Assembly (NCBI RefSeq): GCF_017916365.1
Contig: NZ_JAFMSU010000003.1
Span: forward strand, 1 to 64,000
Direction of reading: 5' to 3'
Length of the DNA: 64,000 bases
From: Rufibacter roseolus
GTDB taxonomy: Bacteria > Bacteroidota > Bacteroidia > Cytophagales > Hymenobacteraceae
Within the stretch, counting starts at the first letter, position 1. Every line of letters starts with the position of its first letter. A model generated the notes under the pieces. It searched no databases. It saw only the letters and a list, made by a program, of their open reading frames with translations, and was not told the DNA's origin. Shown piece by piece: positions 61,801-64,000 of the stretch. The translations under genes and the position numbers were made by a program.

Positions 61801-64000
61801 TTACCTTAAAACCGACAAGAAAGCCGCCTCGCTGAAGTTGCCCATCCAGGACGAGCACCTGCCCACGGTTTACATCTCGGCGGTGGCTTTGCGCGAAGTC
61901 AAGGACAACCAGATGCCGCTCACCATTGCCCGCGGTTTTAAGCCGCTGCAGGTCACCAAAAAACAGACGAAGCTGGAGGTAGCTATCACCGCCCCGGAGG
62001 CTTCCCGCTCTAACCGTTTACAGCCTATTTCCATCAAAACGGCCCCAAACGCGGAGGTCACGCTGGCCTTGGTAGACGAAGGCATTCTGCAGCTCAAAGA
62101 TTACCAGACCCCAGATCCGCACGGGTTCTTCTACCAGAAGCGCGCGCTGGAGGTAGAGGCCTTTGATCTGTATCCTTTCCTGTTTCCGGAACTTTCGGGC
62201 ACCCGCTCCAGCGTGGGCGGCGACGGCTATGACCTGGAGAAACGCATCAATCCGCTGACCTCTAAAAGGGTGAAACTGGTGTCTCTGTGGAGTGGTCGGC
62301 TTAAGACCAACGGCAGCGGGGAAGCCAGGGTGAACGTGAAAATTCCGGAATTCTCCGGGGCCGTTAGAGTGATGGCGGTGGCGTACAAAGGCAATGCCTT
62401 CGGCTCTGCCGAGAAAATGATGCGCGTCGCTGATCCGGTGGTGATCAGCACGGCCCTGCCCCGGTTCCTGAGCCCTAAGGACACGCTCCTGGTGCCGGTC
62501 ACCATCAGCAACACTACCCCTAAAAATGCTGCTTTCAGTAGCTCCATTTCCGTTAAAGGGCCGCTCCGCGTAGTGGGTTCTGCCACTGCCTCCAACTCCG
62601 CCGGCGCCAACGCCGAGAAGCAGGTGCTCTACAAACTGGTGGCAGCGCCGGTGATTGGGCCAGCCTCAGTGAAAGTGGTGGTGAAGGCCCTGGGCGAGCA
62701 GTTCAGCTCTACCACGGAATTATCGGTGAGGCCAGCCGCTCCTTTGGCGCAGTTCACCCAGGCGGGCACGTTGAAAAACGCAACTAGTGTGCAGATAAAC
62801 GCGGCGACTGATTTTCTGCCTTCCTCGGTGTCTTCTAAACTGGTGGTGAGTACGTCGCCGCTGGTACAGTTCACCGATGACATCACCTACCTGCTTCAGT
62901 ACCCGCACGGCTGCCTGGAACAGACTACTTCCACGGCGTTCCCGCTCCTGTACTACACAGATCTGTCGCGCTCTTTGAACCAGCAGCAGAAAGGCCGCAC
63001 GTACAACCCGGCGTACCTGGTGCAGGAAGCCATCACCAAGATTGAGGGCATGCAGCAGTATGACGGTGGCTTCACCTACTGGCCGGGTGCCACCACCACC
63101 GATTGGTGGAGCAGCGCCTACGCTACCCACTTCCTGCTGGAGGCCCGCAAGGCCGGTTATCCCGTGAACGAACCAGTGCTGAACCGCGCGATTACCTACC
63201 TGCAACGCATGGTAAAAGGCAAAGCCACCGAGGTGTACCGGTTTTACAATGCCTCCCAGCAGGTGCAGAGCAAGTACATCGCGGCGCATGAGGCCTCTTA
63301 CTCGCTGTACGTGCTCAGCCTGGCGGGAAAGCCCGATTGGCCCACCATGAACTACTACAAGGCCAAACCCGAGCTGCTTTCCCTGGATTCCCGCTACCTG
63401 CTGGCCAGCACTTACGCACTCAACGGCGGCCAACAAAGTTTCCGGCAACTGCTGCCGCGGGCGTTTGCCGGGGAAACCTCGGTGCGGGCCCTGGATGGTT
63501 CCTTCTACTCCCCGCTGCGGGACATGGCTATCTCCCTGAACAGTCTGGTGGAGGCTAACCCGGATCATCCGCAGGTAGCCACCCTGGCCCGGCACGTATC
63601 GCAGGAGCTGCGGTCCAGCCGCTGGTACAACACCCAGGAACGCGCGTTTGCCTTACTGGCCTTGGGCAAACAGGCCCGGCGAAGCGGCGGCAACGCCACG
63701 GCCCAGGTTTTACAGAAAGGAAAATCCGTTGGTGCGTTTACGGGCAAAGACCTCATGCTCACGAATAAACTGAACAACGGAGCTTTCACCCTCCAGAGTA
63801 AAGGCCAGGGCATTCTGTTTTACTACTGGCAGATGGAAGGCATCAGCGGAAGCGGCAGTTACAAACAGGAAGACAATTACCTGCAGGTGCGCCGCACGTA
63901 CTTCAACCGCGATGGCAAAGAGATCACCAACCGAACCGTGAAACAGAACGATCTGGTGGTGGTCCGCATTGCGTTGCAGTCACTGGACGGCCGCACCATT
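58865..64000 (+). CDS. Thioester alpha-2-macroglobulin lipoprotein (3' truncated by window)
   Basis: An open frame of 1712 codons without a stop before the window ends. The signal 'LALLFHLSGC' gives a lipidated Cys28. A series of MG beta-sandwich domains follows, and 'YPHGCLEQTTST' holds the thioester Cys1350 with Gln. Then comes an alpha-toroid ('MQQYDGGFTYWPGATTTDWW') as in the thioester-containing domain. Bacterial alpha-2-macroglobulins trap external proteases in the envelope and can pair with PbpC-type transglycosylases. Family proteins are usually about 1600-2000 residues, so most of the gene is here. The right end is cut by the window. Confidence 0.92.
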   Translation, partial: MQPPKTASAWFKPIHLLVLALLFHLSGCGGKSDELRLEQKNFEAQIAQEQNLVFTFDKDLITDSLLNQWDTIPYLQITPKVKGKYKWTAPNELVFSPDQSFAPSTDYRAELTPQLLRHSATKYKIPAGQDLRFHTPYLTLTSAKAYWTQNENNPTQLEANLLFDFNYPVPFQNLRDKLKVYHGSTELPVELVSGGRENVSVKVKGLEQATQGEIPVRVYVEKGLSTPGSNHATPEPEQQTVEVPSREQMQVMEVVALQEEGQDKIFVLTSQPVANTDVTSLVSLNPSRDYTVERLENGLVLSGTFTSEQTYRLAISSELSGVVGKPLGKAYEHPVTFESSKPMVAFVNRKSIYLSSAGARNIALNLTQVPRVKVSISKVFENNILRYLQDGKTYDGHYDEETEEYYESSYYAINEDNGKTIFEREYETSSLRKQGKNHLLNLDLEDLDFDSQFKGLYVITVSSTDNNWLKDSKIISVSDIGLIAKQGKNEVLVFANSIRTAEVLPEVEVRFISTNNQVIHKATTDKDGVARFPDINKTADGFKIGLITARHGDDFNYLPYSQTQVNTSRFDVGGKRMADLHYDAFIYGDRDLYRPGDTVHVNTLVRTPSWQTVAGLPVKVKLLLPNGKEYRSLKGTLNQEGSYEARFILSPSVVTGTYTLEVYSGNDVLLNSRKIGVEEFMPDRLKVTTVLNKTDLRAGEQVSVNLTAQNLFGPPAARRNYEVQLSLKKKSFEAPRYPDYTFELNNSAEVNLQNSVRQGQTDEQGKGQETFELHGFQDVGLLEGSLFTTVFDETGRPVNRLNRFNVSTQYAFFGIRKFDSYVSTRQQMQVPIIALNAQGQHIDTKVQVQLVRYTYETVMERYSENYNYKSQRRASVLLNTVMQVPKEGTTVRFTPATSGEYELRVMRPGAYNYVAQEFYAYGWGDTESTSFEVNTEGEVDIALDKETYEVGDDARILFKSPFAGKILVTVEQNKVLSYHYLKTDKKAASLKLPIQDEHLPTVYISAVALREVKDNQMPLTIARGFKPLQVTKKQTKLEVAITAPEASRSNRLQPISIKTAPNAEVTLALVDEGILQLKDYQTPDPHGFFYQKRALEVEAFDLYPFLFPELSGTRSSVGGDGYDLEKRINPLTSKRVKLVSLWSGRLKTNGSGEARVNVKIPEFSGAVRVMAVAYKGNAFGSAEKMMRVADPVVISTALPRFLSPKDTLLVPVTISNTTPKNAAFSSSISVKGPLRVVGSATASNSAGANAEKQVLYKLVAAPVIGPASVKVVVKALGEQFSSTTELSVRPAAPLAQFTQAGTLKNATSVQINAATDFLPSSVSSKLVVSTSPLVQFTDDITYLLQYPHGCLEQTTSTAFPLLYYTDLSRSLNQQQKGRTYNPAYLVQEAITKIEGMQQYDGGFTYWPGATTTDWWSSAYATHFLLEARKAGYPVNEPVLNRAITYLQRMVKGKATEVYRFYNASQQVQSKYIAAHEASYSLYVLSLAGKPDWPTMNYYKAKPELLSLDSRYLLASTYALNGGQQSFRQLLPRAFAGETSVRALDGSFYSPLRDMAISLNSLVEANPDHPQVATLARHVSQELRSSRWYNTQERAFALLALGKQARRSGGNATAQVLQKGKSVGAFTGKDLMLTNKLNNGAFTLQSKGQGILFYYWQMEGISGSGSYKQEDNYLQVRRTYFNRDGKEITNRTVKQNDLVVVRIALQSLDGRTI

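Noticed and set aside
1-64000. CRISPR array or insertion sequence
   Set aside because: No regularly spaced short repeats with unique spacers, no transposase gene and no terminal inverted repeats with target duplications were seen.

Overview
The window looks like a chromosomal segment from a member of the Bacteroidota, most likely a Cytophagales/Hymenobacteraceae-type bacterium (Rufibacter, Pontibacter and Hymenobacter relatives come to mind; the genus cannot be fixed from sequence reading alone). The reasons are promoters of the Bacteroidota type (TTTG, 19 bases, TAnnTTTG), weak or absent Shine-Dalgarno sequences, a type IX secretion sorting domain on one protein, multi-PAS histidine kinases, two-amidohydrolase proteins, and many Bacteroidota-style exported proteins. 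Coding DNA is moderately GC-rich, intergenic DNA is AT-rich. I see no insertion sequence, prophage or CRISPR array.

Layout. 1-540: a strong outward-facing promoter that may drive an rRNA operon off the left edge, then three degenerate 89-90 bp repeats. 0.5-11.4 kb (all minus strand): a six-PAS histidine kinase, a pair of exported amidohydrolases, and a large propeller-like protein with a type IX sorting tail. 11.6-19.8 kb: amino-acid permease, SbcD nuclease, catalase, a PLP-dependent ammonia-lyase/racemase and a zinc alcohol dehydrogenase. 19.8-31.5 kb: WD40-like exported protein, M28 peptidase, outer-membrane protein, DMT exporter with a universal stress protein, STAS-like protein, HNH protein, MFS transporter, LolD-like ATPase, succinyl-CoA ligase beta subunit and a transglutaminase-like protein. 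31.7-44.2 kb: Ohr, a tRNA-Arg(CCG) followed by an AT-rich patch, several small hypothetical or membrane genes, a divergent histidine kinase/receiver pair, a 38-residue basic protein, GNAT, methyltransferase and ankyrin genes, and a porin-like protein. 44.6-50.7 kb: type II NADH dehydrogenase and a tight four-gene operon of thioredoxin-like protein, ApbE, DUF4266-like mini-lipoprotein and DUF3570-like barrel. 51.2-54.8 kb: three DUF2382 stress-protein paralogues. 55-64 kb: esterase, a decayed cation-diffusion-facilitator gene, a GH26 mannanase-like lipoprotein, a second STAS-like protein and a large thioester alpha-2-macroglobulin lipoprotein that runs off the right edge.

The most striking feature not explained by genes is a dispersed palindromic element, about 35-45 bp, with around 27 recognisable copies, all between genes. 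Its core is GTTTTAGGGCC / GGCCCTAAAAC around a loop resembling TGTTTTCNTGAAAACA. Several copies have extended, copy-specific outer stems that make them look like transcription terminators, and two copies contain the stop codon of the preceding gene. The functional theme of the genes is envelope maintenance and stress defence (catalase, Ohr, UspA, DUF2382 proteins, alpha-2-macroglobulin) with possible extracytoplasmic flavin chemistry (the ApbE operon).
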